NCBI GenBank assembly: GCA_001870995.2
Contig: MLAV02000006.1
Coordinates: 124,001-188,000 of the forward strand
DNA length: 64,000 nt
DNA from: Chitinophaga sp. CB10
GTDB taxonomy: Bacteria > Bacteroidota > Bacteroidia > Chitinophagales > Chitinophagaceae
Reading direction: 5' to 3'
Position 1 is the first letter of the stretch. Each line of letters opens with the position of its first letter. Positions 26,994 to 36,127 of the stretch are shown piece after piece. The notes beneath the pieces were generated by a model, which had not been told where the DNA came from, made no database searches, and saw only the letters and a list, made by a program, of their open reading frames with translations. The translations under genes and the position numbers were made by a program.

Positions 26994-27509
26994 TTATGGT
27001 TCCTTTTCGTTTTCCCGCTCTTCCCGTTCTTTTTCCTCTTCCAGCGCGGTTTTGCTCATGGCCCCTTCAATGGCTTCCTCTACTGAATGGGATTCCCGCA
27101 GATGTATGTGCTGCTGGGTTACTTCCACCATTTTACAATAGTACTTGTGCAGGATGTCCAGCTCTTCTTCAGAGAGGTTTTCCGCATCTATCAGGCGGTT
27201 GCTGGCCAGCCTGTTGGCAGCGATCAGCTCGTTAAGCTTGAGCTGCACTGATTTGGAGTCCTTATTTTGGGATTTCTGAATCAGGAACACCATGAGGAAA
27301 GTCACGATCGTGGTGCCTGTATTGATCACCAGTTGCCAGGTGTCGGAATAGTTGAAGATAGGGCCGGTGATGCCCCATACAACGACTACCAGCAGGGCAA
27401 CGATAAACGCGCCTGCGCTGCCGGTAATGGCTACCGCTTTGGTGGCGAGTCCTTCAAAGAAACCGGTTTTTGACTGTCCGTTGCCCGGAATTATGTCCTG
27501 TTTTTTCAT
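26994..27509 (-). CDS. Low-affinity iron permease family protein
   Basis: 171 residues with two membrane segments (about 30-52, AGAFIVALLVVVVWGITGPIF, and 62-82, TGTTIVTFLMVFLIQ), then the family pattern QKSQNKDSKSVQLKLNELI and a cytosolic acidic tail rich in Glu. This fits PF04120; the iron-transport role rests on a yeast protein and is unproven for bacterial members. Monocistronic. Confidence 0.85.
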   Translation of the reverse strand: MKKQDIIPGNGQSKTGFFEGLATKAVAITGSAGAFIVALLVVVVWGITGPIFNYSDTWQLVINTGTTIVTFLMVFLIQKSQNKDSKSVQLKLNELIAANRLASNRLIDAENLSEEELDILHKYYCKMVEVTQQHIHLRESHSVEEAIEGAMSKTALEEEKEREERENEKEP

Positions 27510-27939
27510 AACAGATGGTTTTACAGGATGATATGCAAAATTAGGACCACAGCCATTTCAGGCCCTTTTTGCATAAAACTGTAGATACTTGTACCCTTTG
27601 CGTGTAAATGAAACGGCTGCCCGTAAGTCGTAGTTTTTTATTTTTTAGGGAGAAACGTTCACCGCTGCTGCGAATACCTGCCCGTTACTTTTGTAGTGTG
27701 ACTAAACGAAATTCCGATTGCGATAATTTTTCAGAAAAATTTCCAAAACTATTTTTTTTCAAAATCATTTTTCCTATCTTCAGTATCTCAATTGCTCAAA
27801 ATAACCTTACTGCTCATATGTCAACGTGTTTGGAAAATAATCCGCTCCCATCCTGATAATGTTTTTGCGCTGAACAACCGCCCCATGGCGTAATGGCTTC
27901 ATTGAAGACAGGGGAGGATATTGTTGTAAATTTTAGTTT
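27510..27939. promoter_or_regulatory. AT-rich region ahead of the lanthipeptide cluster
   Basis: 430 bp with no convincing gene. One TAnnTTTG box (TACTTTTG) is at 27686-27693; another near-match (TTTG at 27568-27571 and TA-N3-TTTG at 27592-27600, 20 bp apart) lies before it. Transcripts from these would carry a leader of about 240-330 bases to the first precursor gene. A run of T/A-rich sequence from 27720 to 27800 could be a regulatory target. Confidence 0.35.
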
Positions 27940-28119
27940 ATGAAAAAGAAAAAAATCTCTTTGGAGAAAAAACTGTCCCTGAAAAAAACTACCGTAGCTG
28001 AACTCAGCAAAACAGAACAGAAATCCCTGGCAGGTGGCGCAGCAACCCAATACTGCAATACCTATGATCCGCAGGAAACCTGCGAAACGCATCCAAGACC
28101 TGGCTACCAGTGCGTTTGA
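27940..28119 (+). CDS. Class I lanthipeptide precursor A1
   Basis: 59 residues. Leader of 33 residues: basic MKKKK start, the LSLKK block, TVAELS and the double-glycine end LAGG, the typical Bacteroidota class I lanthipeptide leader. Core of 26 residues with Cys at 39, 48 and 58 and Thr at 36, 41, 47 and 50; no Ser. LanB would dehydrate Thr, LanC would join them to Cys, and the C39 transporter would cut after GG. First of four precursors; the spacing to A2 is 101 bp. Confidence 0.9.
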   Translation: MKKKKISLEKKLSLKKTTVAELSKTEQKSLAGGAATQYCNTYDPQETCETHPRPGYQCV

Positions 28120-28220
28120 TGTTTGTTAACCAAGGATGGAAAGGCCGTTAACCCCGCTGTAAAAGGATAACGTCCGTGTCAACAAAACCTGTAACCCGAA
28201 TCCTTAATTCCTATTTTGTT

Positions 28221-28415
28221 ATGAGAAAAAGAAAACTTCCCCTGGAGAAAAAACTTTCTCTGAACAAGGAGGCTGTGGCCCTTCTCAACGCCGGTCAGCA
28301 AACGCAAGTTGCGGGCGGCGCGCAGGCTATCACCCGGCTCGATGAATGCCTTGTTACCAGGCAGGAAACCTGTGTAACCATTCCTCCCGGCCAGATGTAC
28401 TGCATCATGTGCTAA
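28221..28415 (+). CDS. Class I lanthipeptide precursor A2
   Basis: 64 residues from the ATG at 28221; the frame is open further upstream, but this start aligns with the other precursors. Leader 33 residues (MRKRK start, LSLNKEAVALLN, VAGG). Core 31 residues with Cys at 43, 51, 61 and 64, Thr at 38, 46, 50 and 53, and the C-terminus ending in Cys. Shares a QETC motif with A1. Confidence 0.9.
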   Translation: MRKRKLPLEKKLSLNKEAVALLNAGQQTQVAGGAQAITRLDECLVTRQETCVTIPPGQMYCIMC

Positions 28416-28509
28416 TGAAGTAATTACAGTATTCGTTAACCTGGAAGTAGCGCTCCGGCTGTGGTTTACAACAGCCATAGGGATTGCTATGCCCCAAAAA
28501 TCACATCAC

Positions 28510-28683
28510 ATGAAAAAGAAAAAAGTAGGTCTCAGCAAAAAACTCTTGCTGAAGAAAGAGGCTATTGCCACTTTGAATCCAAAGCAACAAGCCAAAATCG
28601 CCGGCGGTGCGCCACTCACCTGGTGGAGCGCCTGCTGCGTGGAAACAGATGAAGTTACCTGTCCGATCGACTGCGTAAGATAA
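28510..28683 (+). CDS. Class I lanthipeptide precursor A3
   Basis: 57 residues from the ATG at 28510. Leader 33 residues (MKKKKVGLSKKLLLKKEAIATLN, IAGG). Core 24 residues, the shortest, with a WWSACC start, Cys at 42, 43, 51 and 55, Ser 40 and Thr 37, 46 and 50. Adjacent Cys residues are unusual among the four apart from A4. Confidence 0.9.
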   Translation: MKKKKVGLSKKLLLKKEAIATLNPKQQAKIAGGAPLTWWSACCVETDEVTCPIDCVR

Positions 28684-28704
28684 ACCTCACCTAAATCTGC
28701 TAAA

Positions 28705-28905
28705 ATGAAAAAGAAAAAAGTAGATCTCAGTAAAAAGCTGATGCTCGCAAAAGAAACCGTTGCATTGCTCAATGCGGAACAACAATACCGCATCAACGGC
28801 GGCGCCGCCACCCTGTACATCACCTGTACGGAAGATACCCGCGCCATTTCCAGCTGCAGAGCCACCAGCCCCGGTGCGGGCCAGCCCTGCTGCCAGATTC
28901 CGTGA
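28705..28905 (+). CDS. Class I lanthipeptide precursor A4
   Basis: 66 residues; leader again 33 residues (MKKKKVDLSKKLMLAKETVALLN, INGG). Core 33 residues, rich in Thr and Ser (Thr 36, 40, 42, 45, 54; Ser 49, 50, 55) with Cys at 41, 51, 62 and 63. It is 21 bp after A3 and 71 bp before LanC. The leader is nearly identical to that of A3, pointing to recent duplication. Confidence 0.9.
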   Translation: MKKKKVDLSKKLMLAKETVALLNAEQQYRINGGAATLYITCTEDTRAISSCRATSPGAGQPCCQIP

Positions 28906-28925
28906 GCCTAAGCGGCCATATTTTT

Positions 28926-28955
28926 CAATAGGGAAAGCCATCGCTTTCCCTATTG
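28926..28955 (+). promoter_or_regulatory. Hairpin between precursor A4 and LanC
   Basis: A perfect 13-bp stem (28926-28938 with 28943-28955), 4-base loop, 21 bp before the LanC start. No T-run follows. Its place suggests an attenuator or RNA-stability element that keeps precursor mRNA in excess over enzyme mRNA. Confidence 0.65.
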
Positions 28956-28976
28956 TTCCACTTCATCTGTTCGACC

Positions 28977-30188
28977 ATGGAAACAACAAAATTACAGCTG
29001 CGCCAGATTTATGAAGACCTGATTCCCGTACTGGACCACCAGCGCTACGGGGCGGAATATGCCAACAGCCTGTTCAAAGGCCCCTGGGGCGCTTTACTGT
29101 TCATGTTTTACTATGAACAGTATGTAGATACCAGCGCGGATCATGCAGCCGGCCTGCTGGAAAAACTCTATGCCGCCTACACGCCGGAAGAAGGTACCAA
29201 CTACTCCTTCTGCTCCGGGCATACCGGCCCATACTGGCTGCTGGAGCACCTGAGCAGGCGCCAGTTCCTCGATATGGACCTGGAGGAACTCGCGGGGGAT
29301 TTTGTTACCGCCACCATCGCCCACAGTAATCTCAACCTCCAATGGAGGAACTTCGACTTCCTGCACGGCAGCATCGGCATGTGCAATTTCCTGCTGCCAT
29401 TTGCGGCAAGGCATGATGTCAGGAAACACCTGTCCGACTGTGTAGATCACCTGCTGGCCGCCAGTAAGCTCACGCCCAAAGGCAGAAGCCTGCCTATATT
29501 CTATACGCACGATAAACCGGTAGGAGAGTATGTAGACGCTTTCAGCCTCGCCCATGGCAGCTGCGCCGCCCTCATCCTGCTGACGAAAATTTATGCTGCC
29601 GGCATCTCCAAAAATACCTGCGAACTCCTGGTAACGGAATGTATGGCGTTTATACTCAACAATAAACTGGCCCCCGTACCGGATGAACTCAACGCGCTGT
29701 ATCCCGCGATACTCGATGGCAAATATGCGAGCAACAACAGCCGGCTCGCCTGGTGCTATGGGGACCTCAACGTAGCCTGGACCCTCTGGTACTGCGGCGG
29801 CGTATTCAACAATGCCGCCTGGAAAAAGGAAGCGCTGGACATCATGCATTACAACATCCGGCGTAATACCTATGAAGCGGCGGGCGTGCTGGACAGCTGC
29901 CTTTGCCACGGCATCAGCGGCATCGCTGCGTTTTACCGCAAATTCTGGTTCGAAACCGGCGACCCCGCATTCCACGAATGCGCAGAGTATTGGTACGGCA
30001 AAGCCGCTTCCGAAATAACCTTCAACGATGAGCTGAACAAGCATGGGATCCTCGTTTGGCGCGGGAAGGATAAGGACTGGTGCTACTCCTGGGACCTGCT
30101 GGATGGCGGGGCCGGGGTTGGACTCGCCTTAATGTCGCGCCTGCACGAAAAACCACTTACCTGGGATGAATGCTTCCTCTTATCCTGA
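28977..30188 (+). CDS. Lanthionine synthetase C (LanC)-like cyclase
   Basis: 403 residues from the ATG at 28977 (METTKLQL). LanC signature: GHTGPYWLLEHL, LHGSIGMCNFLL, LAHGSCAA, then the zinc-binding blocks WCYGDLNVAW near residue 260 and CLCHGISGIAAF near 310. It should add Cys thiols to dehydrated Ser/Thr of the four upstream peptides. In operon with the precursors and LanB (27 bp spacing). Confidence 0.93.
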   Translation: METTKLQLRQIYEDLIPVLDHQRYGAEYANSLFKGPWGALLFMFYYEQYVDTSADHAAGLLEKLYAAYTPEEGTNYSFCSGHTGPYWLLEHLSRRQFLDMDLEELAGDFVTATIAHSNLNLQWRNFDFLHGSIGMCNFLLPFAARHDVRKHLSDCVDHLLAASKLTPKGRSLPIFYTHDKPVGEYVDAFSLAHGSCAALILLTKIYAAGISKNTCELLVTECMAFILNNKLAPVPDELNALYPAILDGKYASNNSRLAWCYGDLNVAWTLWYCGGVFNNAAWKKEALDIMHYNIRRNTYEAAGVLDSCLCHGISGIAAFYRKFWFETGDPAFHECAEYWYGKAASEITFNDELNKHGILVWRGKDKDWCYSWDLLDGGAGVGLALMSRLHEKPLTWDECFLLS

Positions 30189-30215
30189 TTCTTTAAATCA
30201 ACAAACTAATTACCA

Positions 30216-33200
30216 ATGGCATTGACGCATACCGGATTTTTTTTGTTGAGAAGCCCCCTGTACCCGGTGAACCATTACCGGCAAATATTGGATATGCCGC
30301 TGCAGGATTTGCAGGCGGCGCATCCTGAGTTCCTTTATGCCCTGCACATCGCATCGCGGGAGCTGTTGAAAGAGCTGGAACGGTTTATCCAAACGCCCGG
30401 CGGCTTCACGGAGAAGAAAGCAGCGAAGCTGCGGAAGTCGCTCTACAAATACTGGGTACGCGCCTGCACGCGCAGCACGCCTTACGGCCTGTTTGCCGGC
30501 TGCGTCACGGGCAATACCGGCGCGGAAACGCAGTGGCAGTTGTCGCCCATAGCGGGCGCGCGCCAGCATGTGCGGCTGGATATGGATTACTTCACCCGTA
30601 TATGCCACTACCTGCAGCAACAACCGGCCATTGCTCCCCAACTCCGTTACTATCCTAACAACAGCATTTATGAAAGTGGCAGCAAATACCGCTATGCCGA
30701 ATATACCATCGTCCAAAACAAACGGCGGTATATGCTCACGGCCGTGCCGGTGACGCCATACCTGCGGGCAGCGTTACAATGCGCCGAAGGCGGCGCTGCC
30801 ATGCAACAGGTGGCGGAAAGCATCATGGCCACCGATGCTGCCATCTCAAAGGAAGAAGCCATGAACTTTGTGGCTGAAATGATCAGCGCGCAACTGCTCA
30901 TAGCCGAAACAGAGCCTAAGATAACCGATGTAGACAACCTCGGTTCCCTCATAGACCGCCTTTCCACCATTGATGATGTTAAAACCCTGCAATCCCACCT
31001 GCTGTCCATTCAACAGCTTTTACAACAACAGGACCTCGATCCGGCCCGCCTCCTGCAAATAGAGGAACGCTGCAGGACGGCATTCCCCCTGGATACCCCG
31101 AAGGACCTGTTGCAGGTCGACCTCTTTAAGACCGGCGCCTGCACCATTGGAGAAACCCTCCTCACAGCAATATTGCAACAGGTGGGCGAACTCACCGCCC
31201 TCTGCCACGGCTATACGAAAGGAGGCAGCACGGATCTCTCCACCTTCGCGGAACGCTTCCGGGAAAGGTACGATGGAGAAGAAGTGCCCTTAAACCTCGT
31301 GCTGGATACCGAAGCGGGCATCGGCTACGGACCCGCTTCCCAACAATCCGTACACGCGCCATTCGTGGAAGACATACAGACCGAAGGCGCCCCGCCGCCC
31401 AATACCGTATCCTGGTCCAACTTCCAGCAATATGCGCTGGAGAAATATGAACAGTTCCTGCAAACAGGAACCCCGGTAACCATTACAAGCGAAGAACTAA
31501 AAACCTTTGGCGATCCCAACGACTTACAGATGGCCAGCAGCTGCTACCTGTTTGGCGCCCTGCTGGCGGAGAACGCAGCGCAGGCGGATAAAGGGGACTT
31601 CGCCTTTGCATTGCAATCCGTTGGCGGCCCCTCCGCCGCCAACCTGATAGGCCGCTTCTGCAGTGGCGATGCCGTGCTGGCGGAGCGTATGAAGGCTGCC
31701 CTGGCACAGGAGGAGGCAGCCATGCCGGATGCCATTTTCGCGGAAATTGTGCATTTCCCTGAAGCCAGGGCCGCCAATGTATTGATCCGGCCCGGACTTC
31801 GATCCTTCGAAATCCCTTACATCGGCGTGCCGGGCGTAGCGCCGGCTTATCAGCTGCCGGTAAGTGATTTGCTGGTTTCCGTGAAAGGGAATGAAGTAAT
31901 CCTGAGGAGCGCCCGGTTGAATAAAAGAGTCTATCCGCGACTTAGCTCTGCGCATAATTACAGCTATAACTCCCTGCCTGTGTACAAGTTCCTGTGCGAC
32001 CTGCAGCACCAGGGCCTGGTATCGCACCTGGCCTGGGACTGGGGCGTACTCAATAACAGGCCGCGCCTGCCGCGGGTGAATTATAAAAACATCATCGTAT
32101 CCCGCGCTACCTGGAATATCCGCAAGCGCGAGGATGAAGCAATAGAACAAACCCTTACTACTTTCAGAGAGCAATACCAGTTGCCCGGCAGGGTAGTGCT
32201 GACGGAGGCGGACAATGAGCTGCTGCTGGACCTTTCTGCGCCGCTGGCCCTGGAAATCCTGGAAGACCACCTGAAAAAACACGGCCAGGCACGGCTGCGG
32301 GAATTCCTTGGGGATGAGCAGCAGGGCGTACTGCGGGATGCCGCCGGCAACGTATATGCGCATGAGTTACTCATTCCTTTAGCCTATACGAAAACCAAAC
32401 CCACCCCGGTATTCCAGCAGGCGCTGAGTACGCGCCGGCCGGAGGAGGAATTACCTCAACGGGCATTTGCGCCCGGCAGCGCATGGATGTACCTGAAAAT
32501 TTATTGCGGCCACCGGGTAGGCGAAGAGTTGCTGTCAGGCTTCTTTGCTGACAAGCTGCCCACCTGGAAAGAGGATGGCCGTTTTGAGCAATGCTTCTTC
32601 CTGCGTTACGCCGACCCGCATCCGCATCTCAGGATCCGCTTCCTCAACCGCCGGCAGCCAGCGCTGAATGAGGGGCTGCTGCGCGAGATACAGGATTTCC
32701 TCGCGCCCTGGATTACGAACGGATTGGTGCATAAGGTACAAACGGACACCTATGTACGGGAGCTGGAACGGTATTCCGCCGGAGCCATGGAGGCCAGCGA
32801 AGCCCTGTTTTGGCACGACAGCTATGCCGTGATCCAGGTTATCAGTATGCTGGAAGGCGCGGAAGGGGAGGAATACCGCTGGAAGCTCGCGTTGCGCGGC
32901 ATGAATATGCTGCTGGAAGATTTCGGCCTGCAGCCAGCGCAACGCAAAAAAATACTGGGCAGCCTGCGGGAAGGATTTTTGGAAGAGTTTGGAGGCGCTG
33001 CGCTATTGCACAAACAACTGAATGACAAATACAGGAAGCACCAGCAGGAGATACTTTCCTTTTTAGACCCGCAGCAGGACGAGGCAAATGATATCGCGGA
33101 TGCAATTGCCTGCTTTGAGGAAAGAAACCGGCACAATCGCCCGGTGATCAGCCGGATCAGGGAAAACTGCGGCGGCCCGGAAATGTACACCCGCATCGTG

Positions 33201-33329
33201 GCCAGCCACCTGCATATGTTCATCAACCGGATGTTTGTTGGTAAGCAACGCAAGCATGAACTGGTACTTTATCATTTCCTGGAAAAATATTATCTCTCAC
33301 AACTGGCGATGGAGGCGGCTTCAAAATAA
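30216..33329 (+). CDS. Class I lantibiotic dehydratase (LanB), full length
   Basis: 1037 residues. The N-terminal glutamylation part (about 1-740) starts at FFLLRSPLYPV and holds the RSTPYGLFAG motif near residue 86, which is typical of tRNA-Glu dependent LanB enzymes. The C-terminal SpaB-type elimination domain (about 755-1037) begins at WMYLKIYCG and includes RYADPHPHLRIRF. Both halves in one chain. It adds glutamate from Glu-tRNA to Ser/Thr and eliminates it to give dehydro-residues. Its stop codon overlaps the transporter start. Confidence 0.94.
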   Translation: MALTHTGFFLLRSPLYPVNHYRQILDMPLQDLQAAHPEFLYALHIASRELLKELERFIQTPGGFTEKKAAKLRKSLYKYWVRACTRSTPYGLFAGCVTGNTGAETQWQLSPIAGARQHVRLDMDYFTRICHYLQQQPAIAPQLRYYPNNSIYESGSKYRYAEYTIVQNKRRYMLTAVPVTPYLRAALQCAEGGAAMQQVAESIMATDAAISKEEAMNFVAEMISAQLLIAETEPKITDVDNLGSLIDRLSTIDDVKTLQSHLLSIQQLLQQQDLDPARLLQIEERCRTAFPLDTPKDLLQVDLFKTGACTIGETLLTAILQQVGELTALCHGYTKGGSTDLSTFAERFRERYDGEEVPLNLVLDTEAGIGYGPASQQSVHAPFVEDIQTEGAPPPNTVSWSNFQQYALEKYEQFLQTGTPVTITSEELKTFGDPNDLQMASSCYLFGALLAENAAQADKGDFAFALQSVGGPSAANLIGRFCSGDAVLAERMKAALAQEEAAMPDAIFAEIVHFPEARAANVLIRPGLRSFEIPYIGVPGVAPAYQLPVSDLLVSVKGNEVILRSARLNKRVYPRLSSAHNYSYNSLPVYKFLCDLQHQGLVSHLAWDWGVLNNRPRLPRVNYKNIIVSRATWNIRKREDEAIEQTLTTFREQYQLPGRVVLTEADNELLLDLSAPLALEILEDHLKKHGQARLREFLGDEQQGVLRDAAGNVYAHELLIPLAYTKTKPTPVFQQALSTRRPEEELPQRAFAPGSAWMYLKIYCGHRVGEELLSGFFADKLPTWKEDGRFEQCFFLRYADPHPHLRIRFLNRRQPALNEGLLREIQDFLAPWITNGLVHKVQTDTYVRELERYSAGAMEASEALFWHDSYAVIQVISMLEGAEGEEYRWKLALRGMNMLLEDFGLQPAQRKKILGSLREGFLEEFGGAALLHKQLNDKYRKHQQEILSFLDPQQDEANDIADAIACFEERNRHNRPVISRIRENCGGPEMYTRIVASHLHMFINRMFVGKQRKHELVLYHFLEKYYLSQLAMEAASK

Positions 33330-35524
33330 TGGGATTTACTTTTTATAAACAGCTGGATGCAATGGACTGCGGCCCTACCTGTTTGCGTATGGTGGCAAAG
33401 CATTATGGGCGCGATTATCCCCTGGACTACCTGCGCACGCTTTCCAACATTACCCGGGAAGGCGTGAATATGCTGGGGATCAGCGAGGCGGCGGAAAAGA
33501 TAGGTTTCCATACCACCGCCGTGAGAATATCCTTCGAGCAACTGGACGAACAGGTGGAACTGCCCTGCATCCTTCACTGGAACCAGCAGCACTTCGTGGT
33601 ATTGCCGCCGCAGAATTACAACCGGCACAATCCCAGGGAGCAATTGCTGGTGGCCGATCCCGGGCATGGCCTCGTGAAGGTGGACCGGGAAACTTTCCTG
33701 GCCTGCTGGCAGGGTAATGCCAATACGGGGGTGGTGTTAATGCTGGAACCAACAAAAGCGTTTTATGAGCAGCAGTATAAAGGTCCGGCGAAGGCCGGGT
33801 TTGGATTTTTGTTGCAATACCTGCGGCCGTATAAAAAGTTTATCGCGCAGTTGTTCCTCAGCATCTTCCTGGCCAGCTTATTATCGCTGACCCTGCCGTT
33901 CCTGACACAAAGCCTGGTGGATTACGGTATTAACCGGCAGGATACCGGCTTCGTGTACCTGGTGCTGTTATCCCAGTTGCTGCTCTTTGCCGGCAGCACT
34001 GCCATTGAAATGATACGCAGCTGGATACTGCTGCATATGAATTCCAGGATTAACATCAACATCATTTCGGATTTCCTGATCAAGCTCATGAAGCTGCCTA
34101 TTCGTTTTTTTGACAGCAAGATGATCGGGGATATTCATCAGCGGATCAACGACCATACGCGGATTCAAAATTTCCTGACGGGAACAACGCTTTCCACCTT
34201 GTTTTCCTTTGTGAACCTGCTGGTGTTTACCAGTGTGCTGGCGGTGTACAGCATGAAGATACTAGCGGTATTCGTGGTGTTCAGTGTGGCGGCTGTCGCA
34301 TGGATATTGTTTTTCCTGAAACGCAGGAAGGCCCTTGATTACAAGAAGTTCCAGCGCATGAGTGAAAACGAGAATGTGCTGATTGAAATGATCACCGGCA
34401 TGCAGGAAATAAAACTCAATAATTGTGAAACAGCGCGCAGGTGGGAATGGGAGCGCGTGCAGGCAGGATTGTTTCATCTCAATGTGAAGAACCTTGCATT
34501 GGGGCAATACCAGCAGGTAGGCTCCGTTTTTTTCCATCAGCTGAAAAATATCCTGATCTCGTTTATCACGGCGAGGGAAGTCATGAACGGGGACCTTACG
34601 CTGGGGATGATGTTGTCTGTCAGTTATATCATCGGGCAGATGAACAGTCCCCTGGACCAGTTGCTGACCTTCATTCAATCCGCCCAGGATGCCCGCATCA
34701 GTTTGGATCGCCTGAGCGAAATCCATAACCGGGAAGAAGAGGAGCGGGAAGGACAGGTAGTGCTGAAAAAAAATGTAAATGGTTTTGGTGACATTCGGCT
34801 CGAAAATGTTTCCTTTCAGTACGGCGGCGCGCAATCCCCCTACATCCTGAAGGATATTAACCTGGTGATCCCACAGGGGAAAGTCACGGCCATTGTGGGG
34901 GCCAGCGGCAGCGGTAAGACAACCCTGATGAAGTTATTACTGCAGTTTTATGAGCCGGTGGAAGGGAGTATTTACGTGGGGGAGCATAACCTGAAAGATA
35001 TTTCGCCGCGTTGGTGGCGGCATCAATGCGGCAACGTCATGCAGGACGGGTTTTTGTTTTCCGGCAGCATTGCCCGGAATGTGGCCATCAGCGATGAAAA
35101 GGTGGACAATGAAAAGCTCCTGCATGCGGTAACTACGGCGAATATACGCGACTTCATAGAGGAATTGCCGCTGGGCTACCAGACCAAGCTGGGGAATACC
35201 GGCAATAATATCAGCGCCGGCCAGAAGCAGCGGATCCAGATAGCCAGGGCCGTCTATAAAGATCCGGTGTACCTCTTTTTTGATGAGGCAACCAGCGCGT
35301 TGGATGCCAGCAATGAAAGGATTATCATGGAAAACCTGGACCGGTTCTTCGAAGGCAGGACGGTGGTGGTGATAGCGCATCGGCTGAGTACAGTGAAACA
35401 GGCGGACCAGATTGTAGTGCTGGAAAAAGGCCGTATAGTGGAAGTGGGCACGCATGGAACGCTGAGCGCGCGGAGGGGGAATTATTATTCGCTGGTGAAG
35501 AATCAACTGGAGTTGGGAGGATAG
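33329..35524 (+). CDS. Peptidase-containing ABC exporter (C39 type)
   Basis: 731 residues, overlapping LanB by one base (TAATG). An N-terminal C39 double-glycine peptidase with catalytic Cys14 (MDCGPTC), His88 (QQHFVVL) and Asp110 (VADPGHG); six membrane helices from about residue 165; and an ATPase domain with Walker A GASGSGKTT near 523, signature SAGQKQR near 627 and Walker B VYLFFDEAT near 647. It should cut precursors A1-A4 after GG and move the products out. Confidence 0.95.
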   Translation: MGFTFYKQLDAMDCGPTCLRMVAKHYGRDYPLDYLRTLSNITREGVNMLGISEAAEKIGFHTTAVRISFEQLDEQVELPCILHWNQQHFVVLPPQNYNRHNPREQLLVADPGHGLVKVDRETFLACWQGNANTGVVLMLEPTKAFYEQQYKGPAKAGFGFLLQYLRPYKKFIAQLFLSIFLASLLSLTLPFLTQSLVDYGINRQDTGFVYLVLLSQLLLFAGSTAIEMIRSWILLHMNSRININIISDFLIKLMKLPIRFFDSKMIGDIHQRINDHTRIQNFLTGTTLSTLFSFVNLLVFTSVLAVYSMKILAVFVVFSVAAVAWILFFLKRRKALDYKKFQRMSENENVLIEMITGMQEIKLNNCETARRWEWERVQAGLFHLNVKNLALGQYQQVGSVFFHQLKNILISFITAREVMNGDLTLGMMLSVSYIIGQMNSPLDQLLTFIQSAQDARISLDRLSEIHNREEEEREGQVVLKKNVNGFGDIRLENVSFQYGGAQSPYILKDINLVIPQGKVTAIVGASGSGKTTLMKLLLQFYEPVEGSIYVGEHNLKDISPRWWRHQCGNVMQDGFLFSGSIARNVAISDEKVDNEKLLHAVTTANIRDFIEELPLGYQTKLGNTGNNISAGQKQRIQIARAVYKDPVYLFFDEATSALDASNERIIMENLDRFFEGRTVVVIAHRLSTVKQADQIVVLEKGRIVEVGTHGTLSARRGNYYSLVKNQLELGG

Positions 35525-35620
35525 TGGGATGAGGGAGGTGGAAAGGTGCTGCCCGGGAGTTGGTACGTTTTGCTAATCCCCCGGAGGGATGGTTATGGGT
35601 AGAAGTATGGTATATGGGGG

Positions 35621-35752
35621 ATGAAATGTGGTGTGGCAGATTGGAAGAGTGGGATAATTGGAAACGCGGGGTTCGACCACGGAAACGGTTATACGGTGTG
35701 TCACGGACTGGAAGGGGAGAGAACATGGGAAAGGCTGGATTTGACCACGTGA
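35621..35752 (+). CDS. Mini-ORF a in repeat array (doubtful gene)
   Basis: 43 codons from ATG to TGA, starting MKCGVADWK and containing the repeat motif GFDHGNGYTVCHGLEGE. It overlaps mini-ORF b. It may be a chance frame produced by the repeats. Confidence 0.2.
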   Translation: MKCGVADWKSGIIGNAGFDHGNGYTVCHGLEGERTWERLDLTT

Positions 35753-35796
35753 ACGGTTATACGGAGTGTCATGGACTGGAAGGGGAGACAACATGA
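35725..35796 (+). CDS. Mini-ORF b resembling the adaptor N-terminus
   Basis: 23 codons, MGKAGFDHVNGYT..., ending in TGA that overlaps the next ATG (ATGA). Over 18 residues it shares 10 with the start of the adaptor protein at 36128 (MGKVKSKHLNGYT...). Either a decayed duplicate of that gene's 5' end or a short translated leader. Confidence 0.3.
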   Translation: MGKAGFDHVNGYTECHGLEGETT

Positions 35797-35885
35797 GAAA
35801 GGTTGGACTTGACCACGTGAACGGTTATACAGTGTGTCCAGAACAGGATGGAGGCAATATGGAATACCAGGGTTCGACCACGTGA
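35793..35885 (+). CDS. Mini-ORF c, coupled by ATGA overlap
   Basis: 30 codons, MRKVGLDHVNGYTVCPE..., starting inside the stop of mini-ORF b. The arrangement would allow translational coupling, but whether it is translated is unknown. Confidence 0.25.
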   Translation: MRKVGLDHVNGYTVCPEQDGGNMEYQGSTT

Positions 35886-36127
35886 ACGGTTATACGATGT
35901 GTCACTGACTGCAAGTAAAACAACATAGGAACGGTCGAAAGAGGCTATAAAAGTGATTAAATGTTTAATCGTGTGTCACTTGCCGGAATATTGACCTATC
36001 CCGAAACGTCGGGTTCGACCACGTAAACGGTTATACGATATCACCAACAAAAAAAACAAAATTTGAAAGGCCGCATTCGCCGAAATAAACGACGATGCGT
36101 TGGTAAACTAACTGTTAGCATAACAAT

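Larger units (their letters stand above)
35675..36044 (+). repeat. Array of ~68-bp units between exporter and adaptor genes
   Basis: A conserved 30-bp core (typical part GACCACGTGAACGGTTATAC) is seen at 35675-35704, 35743-35772, 35811-35840, 35876-35905 and 36017-36044, with a decayed copy at 35950-35979. Successive distances are 68, 68, 65, 74 and 67 bp. The first two units also share about 30 bp after the core (GGACTGGAAGGGGAGA). Translated in one frame the core gives DHVNGYT, and the following adaptor gene at 36128 starts with a similar MGK...HLNGYT. The 603-bp gap between 35525 and 36127 holds this array and no other gene I can support. Confidence 0.8.

Noticed and set aside
27608..27856. 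82-codon frame before the lanthipeptide precursors
   Set aside because: AT-rich and without any sign of a domain or leader; overlaps the probable promoter and leader region. A real gene is not excluded but not supported.
708..35524. Idea that the YcaO enzyme also modifies the lanthipeptide precursors
   Set aside because: The two loci are about 25 kb apart with many unrelated genes and terminators between; the precursors have class I lanthipeptide leaders and their own LanB/LanC.
35675..36044. Possible CRISPR array
   Set aside because: The stretches between the cores are similar to each other in several units, the cores drift, and no cas gene is near. The units are tandem repeats, not repeat-spacer pairs.
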